DNA from: Hydractinia symbiolongicarpus
Taxonomy: Eukaryota > Cnidaria > Hydrozoa > Anthoathecata > Hydractiniidae
Direction of reading: 5' to 3'
DNA length: 64,000 bases
Assembly (NCBI RefSeq): GCF_029227915.1
Contig: NC_079881.1
Location: 5,582,001-5,646,000, forward strand
Part shown: positions 11,101-26,100 of the stretch, in pieces
Layout: every line of letters starts with the position of its first letter
Position numbering within the stretch: the first letter of the stretch is position 1
Notes under the pieces: generated by a model
What the model saw: only the letters and a program-made list of their open reading frames with translations
Database searches by the model: none
Told to the model about the DNA's origin: nothing
Position numbers and translations under genes: made by a program

Positions 11101-14100
11101 TTCCCTGTCTGACTTTACACACAATTATTATATTATTAAATATTAAAATCTTTCTTAACCACTAATAAAACATTTCCATTTTTACTTAGTGATGAATGGA
11201 AATTATTATACATTCAGATTATGCTCGTTTCAGCCTAAATACTTTTTTAAGTATAACTTATTAATCATCAGTAAACTTTCCCATGTGCTTGAGAATTTGT
11301 TAAGATTTTATTTTTTATTTTGCAAATAATCATATCATGGGCGTAAAATTTTCATATTGTGCAAATGCAGTAAAAATTAATTATTATGTCTTTTTTGTCT
11401 TGAAACATATATTGAAATTTTAGAAATAAAATGATGTAGATATAAAAAGCTAGCATTGTTGTGTTCCTACCCACACATTTTATCACATGTGCTAAGGACG
11501 ACAACAAACAAACATTATAAAGAATATTTTGCATCACCAAACAATCTTCATACTTGATAGACCCCCTCTTTCTAAAAAGACCTGCCTTTTGTTAAAAAAA
11601 AATTACAGAGCACCACTCCATTTCAACATCCCTAAATGAAATAATGTATTTGAGATTGTGTATTTAAAAATATACATCATCCTGACAATAAGAAAACTGA
11701 AAGTAACTGATTCATTTTGTTAACCACATCTTTTACCAAAAATAAGAAGTAAAATTAAATTAAGAACATACATATAGTAAAATCTAAATTCTACAAAACA
11801 TTTTAATTATAAAATAATACAAACATTTATTTGACAATGATGCATCTACATGCCTCTTGTTACTAACGTTCTAACATATTGGAAAGAAAATATTTACTTG
11901 TGTGTGCATAATCTTTTTTACCCATACGAAACTTTCTTCCCATTAGTGGTTAACGTGCAATGTCATGTATAATCATCAGTTTAATTTTATAATGTGATAC
12001 AATTAGTTTCGAAGCACCTCCTTATTCCACTTTATCATCCATTTTATCAGTGAGAAAATTTTGAACTTGTTGTAAACAAGCCAAAACATTAAGTTTGCTT
12101 ATTGTGGCATATCTAATTCACATGCATAAAAAGTATTATAACTTATTGTAAATGGACTGCATATGTATAACAAATCTTTGAAACTAAAGTTTATTTAACT
12201 AAAAAACTTTAAAAGGTAACATCAATGTGATGTTATCTTTTTAAATACACTTTCTTTTTTGTTTTCAAATAGTAATCAATAATGTTGTTATTTAATTTTA
12301 ATATATAAATTATAAATATTGTTAAAGAAAATTAAAATAGTATTTTAAATGTGGTTTTTGCAAAATGAATAAAGATTAGTTTAAATTTTATTGTCTTCTG
12401 TGTGGTAGTTAGGTTTTGCGATTGTTTTAATATATTTTAAGTCAAAACCGCTAATGTGTTTCCACTTTTTTTAATCAGGCATCAACCAGATTGTTTCTTT
12501 CTTTAAATTTGTTAGTTTTCTTTTATGATATGGAAGATAAATAATTGTCACCATTTTTTGACAGATAAACTGTATTTTTTCCCCATTAACTGATGATTTG
12601 ATGAGTAGAAGTTAGCATGTCCAGCCTCATCATTTTAATCTAATCACGTGAAAATAAATAAAAATGTTTTAAATTGCAGATTACTCTAAAGTTATTTTGT
12701 AATTTTAGTGTGCGCACTAACACTGTTGATGTTCAATATTTTATTATCTTATAATAAAACGTCTGACAAGCTTCAAAGTTCTTTACAAACACAAATATAT
12801 CAGCAAAACTGAGAAAAATCTTTCTAAGTCCTAACTTACTCTTTGTTTAAAATTAAAGCAAAAAAAAACCCTTAAAAATCATTTATATATTTTTTATATT
12901 ATTTGAGAGAGGATTTTTTTGATTAAAGAGTTGTTTTGCTTATTTTAATATTTATTTTATTTACTTATGATTATTTACTGAGGATAGCCTTTTGATTTCG
13001 TATTGGCACTATTATATGAATGCGAATTTGGCCATTTATTTTAGCATGTTAGGTATTTCTTAAGGCTTTCATGATAATAATTAGGATCTATCTAAATGAA
13101 TAAATTACTTTTTAGGTGTTTATAGTGGCAAGTATAGTGAGGACTTTGAAGTTTATCAAAGTTTTCTTGAGAATAAGCTGGGGGAGGAAGAAGAAGATAG
13201 TTCCAATGATGAATCAAGTGATAGTGAGGTACCCCTTTAGATTTATGTTATTTGTTGCACTGTATTCTAAAGCGTTTTTGCACATGAAGTGATAATATGG
13301 TCTAACTGTCACAATGTAGAGCTTCGCTTTAGTTCAGAAGATCTTGGGTTCAAACCCCAGTGGAGTCATGCCAGATACTATAAAAGTGCGAATCTATCCT
13401 TTCTGCTAAGCACTGAGCATGAGAATAGGATTGATATCTTTGGTGGTTGTCTAGTTGGGCGCTTGCTGTGCTTGCACGACTTTCGTAGCTCAAATTGGAG
13501 CTTTAAATGGACTAGGACCCCCTTTGTCGGACACTTGTTAATAGCGGTAGCAATAGGAACTGAAGAAGTTATCCTGGCTAAATATTTTCAATAATAATAA
13601 TAAAAAATTAGTATGTTATGGAAATAAAAAAATGCTCAAATTTCTTTAAAATTAAATGTGAGGATGTTTTATGGAATAAAAAATATTCTAAAATTTTAAT
13701 GTAATACAAAATTAATCTATTCTATTTTCTTATTTACTTTGTCAGAATGAAGATGAAAGTGAAGCCAGCAGTGAATCAGAAGATGGCTTGGGTGCAAAAT
13801 TAAATTTAAGTGTTCAAGATGTTAAGGTATTCTCCTGAGTGTTTCAACATTGCTTTAAGGAAAGAAAAAAAGTTTTGAATCAGCCCTGCATTCCATTTAT
13901 CTCTAAGGAATTGCCTCCGATTTTACGCTGACAATTGTGAAAACGAACGCACAGCCTACAACACAATATTGCAGGTTGTAGTGTGTTTAACTGAATTTAG
14001 CTTTTTGCTATTTACAGATGTAGTTCTTTGGTTGATCCCCAGTAGTCGTATGTTTGTCATCAATCTGCAAATCTAAAAAAATATATTATTTTCAGACACT

Positions 14101-17100
14101 GCGTGCAAGTCTAGAAATGGATTCCAGCATTATGCGAAGCATTGCAAGTGTGAAAGAAGTATGTAGCTCTTTTTACCTTTAACTTTATGTTTTTTCCATT
14201 TTCAAAGAAGGAGGATTCAATAAACACTGTTATTTCCAAGTGCTGACAGTGCAATAAACCTTTACATAAACTACTTAAAATTTGGTCAGTTATATGCAGA
14301 ATAACTATGAACATTCTGGTAACAACATTTTTAATATTACATACCTAAATTTAGGAGGTGTCTGACAGTGACAGCGATGATAATAATGATGATGTTGAAG
14401 ACAATCAAAACAACAACACAGGCTTTGGTCTTGAGGAAATAGAAGAAGAATTACCTGAATATTTGAATACATCAAATTCAAATTTTGAAAAAGATATATC
14501 TGAAGAACTTATAGATATTGAGGACAGTGATCAGGATACAGACAATGATCAACATGGCAGCGAGAGCAATAAAGATGTTGAAGAAAACACCAAAAATGAA
14601 GGTGTAACGATTGAAGATAATTTAAAAGATTTTATGTTCAAATCAGGTGAAAAAGGACCAGATGTTCTTGAATTTACTAAAGGTATGCTTTAAATGGAAT
14701 TTTATTTGTTTACTATTTTCTTATTGATATCTTCATAGATATAACTTTTTAAATAATTTAAATCAATCTACTGTGAAAATGGGAGTAAACATCTTGTTCT
14801 CAAAAGTATTTACTTTCACCTAGCTGCTCCAAAAAGTAGACCGGTAACAGCAAGCAGAAAGCGATCAGAAGAAACTTCCTTGCCAAATACTGTGATATCT
14901 CAAGATGTGATTGCGGCAATTGCTGAGGAAAATAAAAAGTTAGAAGAGTACAGAAAAGGTTTGCTGAAAAAATAATTATTTATATAGAGATTTTAAATAC
15001 TTATTAAGAGAAAAACCGTTTGCTACTTAAGACTTCTGTGGTAAATTAACCTTGATTTCTGCAAAAGTTTCTTTTGCACAACATGGTATAAAATATCCTG
15101 ATTTTTCAGAAGCACATTAAACTTATTCGCGTGGATTACACACTAAAAATAATTCTTTTCCATTTACCTAAATGCATCATTGATACGCAATATCAGCACT
15201 GATTGAAAAATGTCATAATACCTAAAAACATGATTTGTCTCTGCCAGAGTTCTTTTCAGGGTTTTATTTTTGGAGGTTTGCCTAATGCAATTGATTTTTT
15301 AAGTGCACCATTCGATAGAAAAGCGCAGAAAAATTAACCAAGAAAGTTAATTCCAAAAATTTCGCATTGATTATGGTTTTTAAGTGTTTCTTTTCTTAAA
15401 GTATAATCATTTAGTTTAGGAAATCAGCTACATTTTATTTATTTTTAGGCAAAAGAGATACTAAAACTGCTCCAGAATCGAAGGTAAAAACATGTGCTTT
15501 TATGTACTAACTAGTTGGTGGCCAATGGAAAAATCCAAGGCTTTAGCCGTTCTTTTTATACCGCATTGTGTGCCTCTCGTTACTTGCGGTACCATTTTGC
15601 ATGACAGACAGACAGACAGATGTACGAATGATGTAAGAAAGAAATAAGAATGCTTAGGTGAATGTGTAATGCCAGTCTAGAAGACAGAAAAAGTTTAGAA
15701 TGGCTTAGAAGCAGGCTAGGTATACGTATTATTAGAGATGGTATCCAGATAAGAAAATTGAGTTGGTTGGGAGACGTGGACAGAATAAAAGAAGGATAAT
15801 TGAGTAAGAAAGTTTAGAGACTTGATAGTCAAAGCCCAGAGATAACCAAGAAGGACTTAGCAAGAGCTAATAAAGACAGGCTTGATGCAGAAGAAATTGA
15901 GTTTAGATCCAACACAGTCTAAATCAGATTAAAAGAAGGTCAATAATATCCTCGTCCAACCCATGCTAGCGTGGACAAAGGATGTTAAGCCAAGAATGAT
16001 GGTGATGATGATAATGATGCATATGCACAAAAGTGTTTATTAATTTCATTTTATTTTTGTAAGCCACTACTGATTCCAATTGCTGCATTGATGGTTTTCG
16101 TGGCTTGTTCTCTGATTACAAGTAATAGCGAAAAAATTGCCTTTTAGACCCCATTTCCAACTTTAAAACTTGAAGAACGACCTGACACAGTTGGGAATAC
16201 AATGTCTAATGATGTTATTAATTCCATAACAGAAAAAGTTCGAAAACTTGGTGGCAGGTATAAATTCTTATATGGTTGATTCAGATCTGTTATTATAGAG
16301 TGCAAATATTCTATATAATTCTTCTCTATTGCATCGCTAAATATATCCTAAATTTTGTGATGCCTGTTGATTATCATAAATTAATGATTTAGTATGTTCA
16401 GAAGTCTCAAAACAAAACTCATATATATTTTCACTCATATATATATTTTCACTCATATATATTTTTAGACAGCAACGTAAACTTCTGAAAATGCTTGCTG
16501 AACTAGAAGCTGCAGAGGAAGAAATTTGTGTAAAGGACTGGGACAGTGAGAAAGACTTGAATAGAAAATTTTTGCAAGTAGAAAAAAATAACAGGAAGTC
16601 AAAAGGAGAAGATTCGTCTTTACAGAAAAACAAGGGAATAACAAATGCAGAAGATCTAATGGAAAATATTCCATCCGAGCTAGAGCTAGATACCAGTGTC
16701 ACCACAAGGTTGTCGGATTTGCAGAAATCTATGTCTGAAGGCAATTTTATCAAAACGTTTTCTAATATGGACTTAGAAACTAAAAGATCATTGGATATAG
16801 CTAGAAAACCTACTGGTAAAAAAATTGAAAACATAGAAGTTGTTGTTGAATTTTCTTCAAATTGGGGAAATAAAGATTTTATTGGATTGACAGAGGTATG
16901 AATAAAGTACCTTATTGTTAGAGAATATTTGAGGAAGAAATTTTCCTGGATGGAAATAAATCGAAATCGTTGCATGATGATGAAAATTACAGAATATCAG
17001 GGTTCTAATTTTTGAGGATGATTTAAAAAGTTTATCAATATTTATCATAAATCAGGTGCATAAAATAAAAGATTAGTTTTAAATAATTTCAAAGAATTGA

Positions 17101-20100
17101 ATTTTACAGCTTACAAGATGCCCTGATATTTTCCAAGAAACACAAAACCACAAATTCTCTTTCCTAAAAATTTTCTTTTTAAAACTCTTCACACAATGAA
17201 ATAAACTATACCCTTCCTTTTTTATTAACAACATTGAATATTATGCAAGTTAAAAAAAATAGTCAGGTATAAGTTTGACAATGATAAACATTTGTGGCAT
17301 TTGATGATATTATGTTATTTGTTTGTTGGATTAATCCAAAAGTAGATGATGATAATATTCTTTTTAGAATTAGATTCCAAATACGCTGTTTTTATTTTAG
17401 TGCTTTGCTCCGATTAATTAACTTCTTAATATGGAGTTTACATTTAGTGTTCATTTTCTTTAGATTGAATTTATAGACAATAAGAACAAGCCAATTATTA
17501 TTGATAGCCATGATATTGAAATACAGAACAACAACATTACTCCTGGTAATATAAAAAGTATTGTTGATGGAAAAACTAAGGTATAGATTTTCAGATGTTT
17601 ATTTATTGTGTCAGACTGTGTAAGGTTGATTGCATGCATATCTTTTATCATGCCTTATTTAAACTACCTTATTGTCCGGAAAACAGTTACCTATAACCTA
17701 TAACTATATACTATTTCCACAGCAATACATAGTCATTTACTATTTCATGTCCTTGTGATAGCTACCTTAACTTATTTATTCATAATGTGAATAACTGACT
17801 CATGGAACAACATCTGATAAACTGTCTAAATTTGTGTTAGTCACTTATTATTGGAGCAAACTTATACGCACAGCGTTACGTTCATAAATTTTCACCCACA
17901 TTGTTACGTTTTCAATTGGCTTTATTATTTCGTTATTCATAATTATCGTGAATGTAACATAACTAACTGCTCTTTTTTTCCACAAGAATACTAAGGCTTT
18001 TTATTAACTACTAACAACAATGGAAGCAAGAATTTTAACCTTTTTTTTAGACAGTAAAGGATCGTCATATGTGGAAATGTGATTACAATGAGAAAGACAA
18101 CCTTACTATAGCGTTTATGTTACCTCTAAGTAGTCCAGAAAAATTATGTAAAATTGTTGTGTGGAATTACAATAGACATTTGCAGGTAAGATCAGCTATG
18201 ACAAAAAATATTTTTATGGATTATTTTAAAGAACTGTAGCTCAAAATTTAATGAAGCTAAGATTTATATGAAAGCATTAATCTATCACTGTAAAACTATA
18301 AAATTTCGCCAACTTTTACTTTATTTATTAAATATTGTTGTTCTACCTTTATTTTAGCATAGATGTCTTCCCATTAAAATTTTTTAAAATATAAATGTAT
18401 GAAGCTAAGTTGCCTAGAGCACAGCTTATTTCAACAAGGCTTTGTGTGAAACGATTCTAACTCGAAAGCCATTTCTAAAATAGTACCACAGTGTAAACAA
18501 ATAGAAAACAGAATTTTATTTCGCACAATTTTTTTTCCTTGGCAACCTGGGAAAACAACTTAGTAAATGGCTTTAAATTTTTTTCTTTAAATTTGTCAGA
18601 TGCAGGTAATGAATTGGATACTGATCAGTTTTAATGTTATATTGTATGATATTGTATGATGCCCTCTGCAAATGCCCCCATAGTCTCAGTGTTATTCCTT
18701 CATGGAATAATCAGCCCTCATAAATCCCACAGATGTGAGAAAAATGGCCACACTGACGTCAGCGACAATTAGCACATTTTGAGAGTTGGGATCCAATTAC
18801 GTAACTCAAGATACTAAGTGCTAAGTCTGCTTTAAATATTGACAAGCTCAAATTTCATGGATCTAGTATGAAAATGACCTATATATGTACTTGCCAACTT
18901 GTCTCACTATATATCGCTTTTTGTAAAAAAGACGGTTTTTTAATATGCTATAGGGACGATAATTTAATTTTAAATCAATGCTCTTCAAAACTCAACATGG
19001 TTCAGGGGTTATTACTTGTATTTTTGGAATATTTTGTGAGTGCTAAATTTTTCAATTTCCACTGCAATTTCCACCTCATAACTTCTGTGTTTTTACTGTA
19101 TTATGTGTTACGTATTTTGCTTTATGTATTAAGTGAAAATACAAGCATAGAGTCATATTCAGTTCTATTTTGTATTTGCTTGAATAACTCGTTAAGATTC
19201 TCCTACAATGCTATCGTTGTATTATAAAAGGTAGAAAAACCTTATTAACTCATATTTCTTATACACCTTAGGATCTCAACATTGGTGTGAAGGATTGTCG
19301 TATTATAATTGATGGAGAACTGAAATGGGCAGGAGTTATTGACAAGGTAATACTTTCCACCAGAAAAAAAATGGTGTAATTTGATCTTCTAATTTCCTTC
19401 TTGCACAAACTTTCAAATTACATCTTCTGATTTTCTAATGTTTGACTTTATTTTATTGTGCTTGTTGCCATTTATTTCAAATTAAAATTCAGGGATGTGG
19501 AAATCAAATTTTCGATTACAGCAAAATTATCACCCTCAAAGAAATCGAGGAAGAATTAGCAGATACGGTTACAGATCCAGCAGAAGTTGAGTTGAAACGG
19601 CCCGGTACACGGACAATTGATAGTTCTGGGGAAAATTTTAAACATTTACCTGTGGTTGAAATTACCATCAGGTAAATATGTTATTGACCATTTTGTTATT
19701 ATTTTCAGGCTTCTGTGCACACACTGTCAGAATGCCATGCTATGGTGGAATAAACATTCCCTGTACATGTTAATATATTAACCGTACTGGTTAAATTCGA
19801 TTGATTACCAATCTTTTTGATTTTCACTTCTGTTTTAGTGAGCATACATCAGATTATGATAAACCGACACCAAAAGTCAGATCAGATCAATTTAAAAAAA
19901 ACAGTTACCAGGAAAGGTAGATCTATTTGTTCATTAAATTCTTTTTGACTGCCTGTGAAAATATGAAATGCAGAACAATTGTTTGAATTATAGGCCTAAA
20001 TCAACAAGCAGCAAGCCATTATGGTTGGAAGGTATGTGTTTTTTTGACACCTTGTTTATGTACAGCTACTATTTTTACCTAATCTAATATCAACGGTATA

Positions 20101-23100
20101 TGTCTTAGTTGTAAGGCTATGTTCTATTAAATTTTTATTTTGTGTTTCATAGAAGCAAGTAAACCAAAAGAGAAAGGGAAAAAGGAAGACTCAGACTTTG
20201 TTATTGACGATAGTCTTCGGCCACGTTCACGACCATCGAGTGGTCGAAGAAGTCAACAAGGTAATGACTCTCTTGATGAAATTTCAAAACCGAACAGACC
20301 CACAAGTGGAAGGAGGAGTGAAGTCTCCACACCGGATAAAATGGAAGAAATGGAGAAGAAAGAATTAGACGATCTGTTTGATTTGAATGTAAAACCTAAA
20401 AGTGGACGAAGAGGGGTGTTTTCTCCTGATCACAAGCATAAAAGTACATCTAAAAAACCCGTAAGCCAATTTTTTTTTGTACTTTAGGAAAGAAATTTCC
20501 ACAATCTTTTGTAGATGATAATAAGATTAAATAAGATTAAATTCAAGCAAAAACTAAAAAATATGTGTTGCAGGAAATTCAATTTACACTATTTTATTTA
20601 AATTTCCACCTATTGCTTTTTTATGTTCCTATATGCCTCAATGCACTTTTATATGAAAACTAGTCAATACCCTGTGGAAAATTCCATAGGGGATCTTACA
20701 TTGGGAAATTATTTCCTACATCACTATGCATCCTTGCCCACCTGTTAAAATAAAGTAATTAAATTTACTTAGACGAGAGCTTTTACTATGATTATAAGGT
20801 GCGATTGTAATAGCTTCCAATTACAAAACACCCGGTTTTTATAATGACTCACAAACAGATTGCGATTATAATATAGCGTAGTCGTTAGCCTGTGGAAATT
20901 CCACGAAATTTCCCACATCGCAGCAAAGTCTATAAAAACATGTCACATTTGTTATTTTTTCTGCTTAAAGATTTGTGTTTGGTATAACATGACCCAGTTT
21001 TAGCCAGCAGACAGAGAACAGCTATTGTTATAGAGGTAACCTAGTGAGGCATTACGCTTGATCCCATGCGTAAAATTTAATTCCTATGAGATGTATACTT
21101 TTGTAAAACAATATTCCTCCAGCTCTATTGATACAGTTTTACATGTGTCATCATACATGTAAAACTATATCACCATATTCTTTATTCCTATTGTATAAAC
21201 ACTGGAATTGCACATGCTTTAATTATCACGAGAATTGCCAACTAAAATATAATTTATTTTTTATAGTTTTCTCCGCCACCGCAGACAGGCCGGCAATCAC
21301 CTGTATTGATTGACATGCCTTCCAAGATAGATGAAGAAATAAAAACAAATCGTAAAAAATTTAAAGAACTAATGGATGTCAATTTAGAACAATCATTACA
21401 ATCAATCGATAACTTCAAATTTCATCATCTTGGACGTCTAACAGCCAACTTAGATGATGGTGAGTCATAGTCTTTAAGGCTACGATAATGAGCTGCTTGA
21501 AATTGAGAGCATCTTTAAAACTGGAGAAAAGTCACTAAATGTATGAAATCTTTTAATTTGGCATGCATAGCATTTTAACATCAATACAGGTAGGATGTTA
21601 AAGATGCAATATCTAGAACAAAAATATATTCTATAAAAGATTTCACCATTGACATCAATTTTGACATCAAGTGTCAAAAAAAATTTACTTTATCCATAAT
21701 ATTCATAGTAATAGAGTTTTTATTTTTAATTTAGATGATGACGACTTTGGAAGCTTAGTTGAACCAATGAAAGAAAAGGATCGAATAGATATGCAGGAAA
21801 AATCCATTGAAAAAGTTGATGTTAAAAATGAAGTGATTCAAGACAGGTGCTATTCATTGTTTTTGCATGGAGAACAATTTTCTAAGCTTTTTATGAGTTA
21901 CTTAGGCGTAAGCTTCGTGCTCGAGGTTATGGAAAATATTAAATACATCTTCAGCAAAGTTTAATTGGTCATCCGGAATTATTCAGTGAAGCTTGAGATA
22001 TTTGAAGACATGCAGCAGAATTTAATATCAAAAAAGATTCTTGTTTTGTCTTGAACACACTGCATGTTCTTGCTTATTAATAATGATAGGACAATGTTAT
22101 TAAAAAATCATAAAAAATGAAACCTACTGTCAGGTAATCTTAGATGTCCGATATCAGACATTCAAAATTATTTATTTGGTATTATAAATGTATGATAATA
22201 ATTGTAATTTTCCTTTTTCGTAAAACCCTTCCAATTGACTGATTTATCTTGCAAATATTAGCAGTGATGTACTGTTCGAGTTACCTATCCTACCTCGTGG
22301 TAAAGAGCTTATCATAAATATAAAGACAACTTGGGGTGATCGTCATTATGTTGGACTGAATGGAATTGAAGTGTTTTGTAGCTCTGGTCATCTGTTACCA
22401 ATAAAAAATGTATGTAAATTGACGATTCTATCACTCGTTGCATAGAAGGGATGTTGGTTATTCGTTGTAAATTAAAAAGAAATGCGACTATTTTCTAACA
22501 ATATTAGCATTTTTGTGTCAATGTTACTTGATGTCTCGTAATACCTTATTTAAGAATGTTCATCATATTCTTAGATCCGAGCTAATCCATCTGACATCAA
22601 TATCTTACCAGAATATGAAGGTGATCCAAGAATAGTGACAAATCTCATTGATGGTTGTTATCTGACAAGGTGACATATATTCGTTTATTTCTCAAATAAA
22701 AATCATTTGATTTGATTCACCAGATCATTATTTCACTTTTTTATTTTTTAAGAGATGACATGCATTTGTGGTTGACTCCATTCATCGCTGGGGGTGATCA
22801 TCTTGTAGAATTGCAATTTGAAGAAGAAGCAGAAGTAGCTATGATAAGGATTTGGGTGCGTGATATGCCTCCTCTCATTCATTTTTAGTTATCCAGATTA
22901 TTATGCAAACCAGCAATTGTTTTGCAACATCTAACTTATGACGTCAAAATTTCACAAAATAAAAAACTTTAATATTTTAGAAACCAAGAAATACTTCTTG
23001 ATTAATCCATTTTTTCATAAGAGCTTGTGCATTTTTGTTATCTTTTATGTTCAAGTTATTGCCAGCACGTTATGATGTTTTCCCTTTTTTTATCAGAATT

Positions 23101-26100
23101 ACAATAAATCTCGCATCCATTCTACAAGAGGAGCTCGTTTTGTAGAGATGGCATTGGATGGCAGATTAATATTCATAGGAGAAATAGCCAGGTATAGATT
23201 ACAATGTGTTTCTGAAATACTGCACAGAAGAATTTTCTTGCATAAAATGGTCATTTAATGGTGGATTAAATCTTAAATAGTTAAGATTAACTGGATTAAA
23301 ATTTTATTAAGATGTTATTATTATTATTTGCTAATCTCATAATTTTATTACTTAGAGCAAGCGGTGTGTTATCTAGCGAAGATCCTTATGGTGATGTAAG
23401 TTTTGTTATATTGATGTTATTTAACGTGAAACTTGTCAGTTGGTGTAATCACTTCATGTGAAATCTTTCATGCAAGAAAATAAATAAATAAATAAATTAA
23501 ACGAACAAAAACGTTTTGTTAAACAGGCTATGCACGATCCATTTTGTAACCATTTTATATTTTTTTGGTTTAATTTGAAGAATTTCAAATGTTAAATCCT
23601 TTTGATTTGTTAAAACAAACGTCGACCAGAGTTTTGTTAACATAGATGAAATTTTATGTCAATCTGTCAATTTTGGAAAAAGGATTGATTGGTGTGTTCT
23701 TTTACTAGACCATACTTTTCACAATGGATGAAGATATATTAGAACTGGTGGCATTAAATGATTTTACCTATGAAGTGGATGTAGAAGATGATGAATCACT
23801 CTTAGCAACTTCTGGTGATTTTAGTCAACGCCCAACAACTGCTGATAAAGCAGAGGTTTGTTTGTTTTCTTTTGTGCTGGTGTGTTGTGTTGCTTGCTTG
23901 TTTGATCTTGGCGGTTTATTCCGAATTATTACAAACAAAGGGAAATAATCAAAAATCACATTTACCATAAAATGACAAAGTATGTCCTTGACTCTGATAC
24001 TTAACATTGCTGCTAAAGAAAGTCTTGCATTGAGTCCTGGAAACTATTAACATCTTGGCATTTTTATTTTTTCTGCTGTTTTCTGTTACCAGGAATATTC
24101 TATATTTGCTAGTAAAATTGCTTGGCTTTTAGGTTCCATTAGAAAGACCTTTTACTTGTCCGAAATCAAGAGAAGGGTCACGGGAAAGTGCAAGAGAAGC
24201 AACAAAACTTAAAGAGGGTTAGTTGTTGATACATATAAGTTACAATCTGTCGTAAAGTGCATTTTTGTTTAAAAACAGCTTACGATTTAAAAGGAACAGG
24301 ATATAAACAACTCGCTCAACATATGATTTTACTTGTTTTTTAGATCATGTTGTTGTTCCTGAATCAGATTTTATGCATTGTACAGGTGAGTGGCTTAAAA
24401 GATGCGGGGTTATTAAATCAAAGGCGATTAATTTTTCCAAAGTTGGAATATCCAGTTAGTGTCACTTTCACCATAAAAAACAGCAAGTTTTAAAAAGTCA
24501 TGGGATTACCTTAATGGAATAAATTTTTACGAAAATAAAATTTTGCGATTTAGCATTTGGTTCTGTTGCCATTCCCAAAAATAAATTCTTGCGAATTTTG
24601 GTAAATCTGTTATTCGTGAAATTAAATTCTCGCAAAATTCAATTTTTTCAAGTTCTTTGGCAGAAATAATTTTTTTTTTTTCGTTGACATCGTGCCAGCT
24701 GTAGAAGTGGAAGAGTCCTTCAGTAACTTCCTATCTACAATCGTGGACCAAAATATTCAGACTAAGGCACTTTTTTACTCCTTATCCAAATATGGACAAA
24801 TATGGACAAAATAGTAAATACTCTGCAGCCGGCAGGCTGCAAAGTCGCTACTTTTGCACACAGGCAGGCCAGGCAGAGAGTGTTGAAAAGTTGCTAGTCA
24901 CATTCTTTAGCACGTCCGCACACCGACATAATTCACGTCGGGGACCACGAAGGCCCCGAAATTTGTGATTAATGGCCTTGCTGACGTCAGCAACAAATAG
25001 CACATTTTAAGAATTTCGTGTTTACCAAATAACCTAAGTCCACTCTGAACTTTGACAAGTTCAAGATGTGTGAATATAATATAGAATGAGCCTACGCAAT
25101 TACTTGTGGTGGCGAACTTCGAAATTCGGTGTCTTGTCCCAACATATTGTGACCACGATTGTAGGTGCTAAAAGCCTTTGCCACGTCAACAATAAAGATG
25201 ACGATTCCTTTAATGAATGTGATTGGTACGTACAATTTGATGTTAATGAAGATACGAAATTCCTTTCAACTTTTTGGTGAATAGTTGTATACTCATGATA
25301 AAATAAAAACATTAAAATTGCAAATTATGTAATAGTATTTGGCCATTCCAGAGAATAAATTGTCACAGAATTTATTGAAACTATCTATTCAAAATTAAAT
25401 TGTCGCGTTCTCTGAAAAATTTCTAAAAAACTTTGATATGCGAAATTACAAAATTAAATTCCTACGAAAGTTATTCGTTTAAGATATGATGCAAAAACAC
25501 AAATTTGAACCAATCTGTTTCGTGCAATAAAAATGAAACTTTTACAACTTTTAATTGAAAATTGTATAAAAAATAAAAAATTTGTTATAAACTGCTATTT
25601 AAACTGTTATATGCGACGTAAATGTTAAAAAAAACATAGATATGGTAAAAAAATAAAGCATACGAAATTAAAGATGAAACGGAATTATTTTTTCAGCCTA
25701 ATATAAAATGAAGGAAAAAGCGCAGTTGCGATATATGTTGTAATTACACTTTCTTTTTGAAATTGTTTATAAAAGACTATCTGTTTACATGGTACTAAAT
25801 CATTGTATTGTTCGTCATATTAGCTTTGTCTTTTTTGTTTTAGTATTGACAATTTTCTTCAGTGCCACTTGGGGTGACCAAAATTACTTAGGCCTAACAG
25901 GTCTTGAACTACTTGGTGAAACATTTGAGAATATCCGTCTAAGTATGGACATGTTGCAGGTAAGAAGAAGGCATGTGTAATGCGCGATAAGTTTTATTAG
26001 AATATCCAAAACCCTAATTTCTGGGAACATGAACTTTACCCCATCTTGTGGATGTTTATTTAGCTCTCAGAGCAGGTTAAATCTTGTATGAGACATTAAC

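Larger units (their letters stand above)
8608..13115. other. KATNIP intron 5, right part
   Basis: About 4.5 kb of AT-rich sequence. No coding exon or RNA gene seen. Contains an imperfect tandem duplication (10482-10628), a hairpin (12211-12241) and, at about 9160-9240, a stretch resembling the 'gtggaaaatttcca ... gacagac' dispersed repeat. The minus ORF at 11352-11540 is not supported. Confidence 0.5.

Noticed and set aside
13289-13594. 101-residue plus ORF
   Set aside because: It is a read-through of the tRNA-derived SINE shared with 49.3 and 60.2 kb.
16337-16975. 212-residue minus ORF with hydrophobic stretches
   Set aside because: Antisense shadow of KATNIP exon 13, which has the conserved WGN module in its plus frame.
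25789-25980. Stand-alone 63-residue ORF
   Set aside because: It is KATNIP exon 31 plus intron on both sides.
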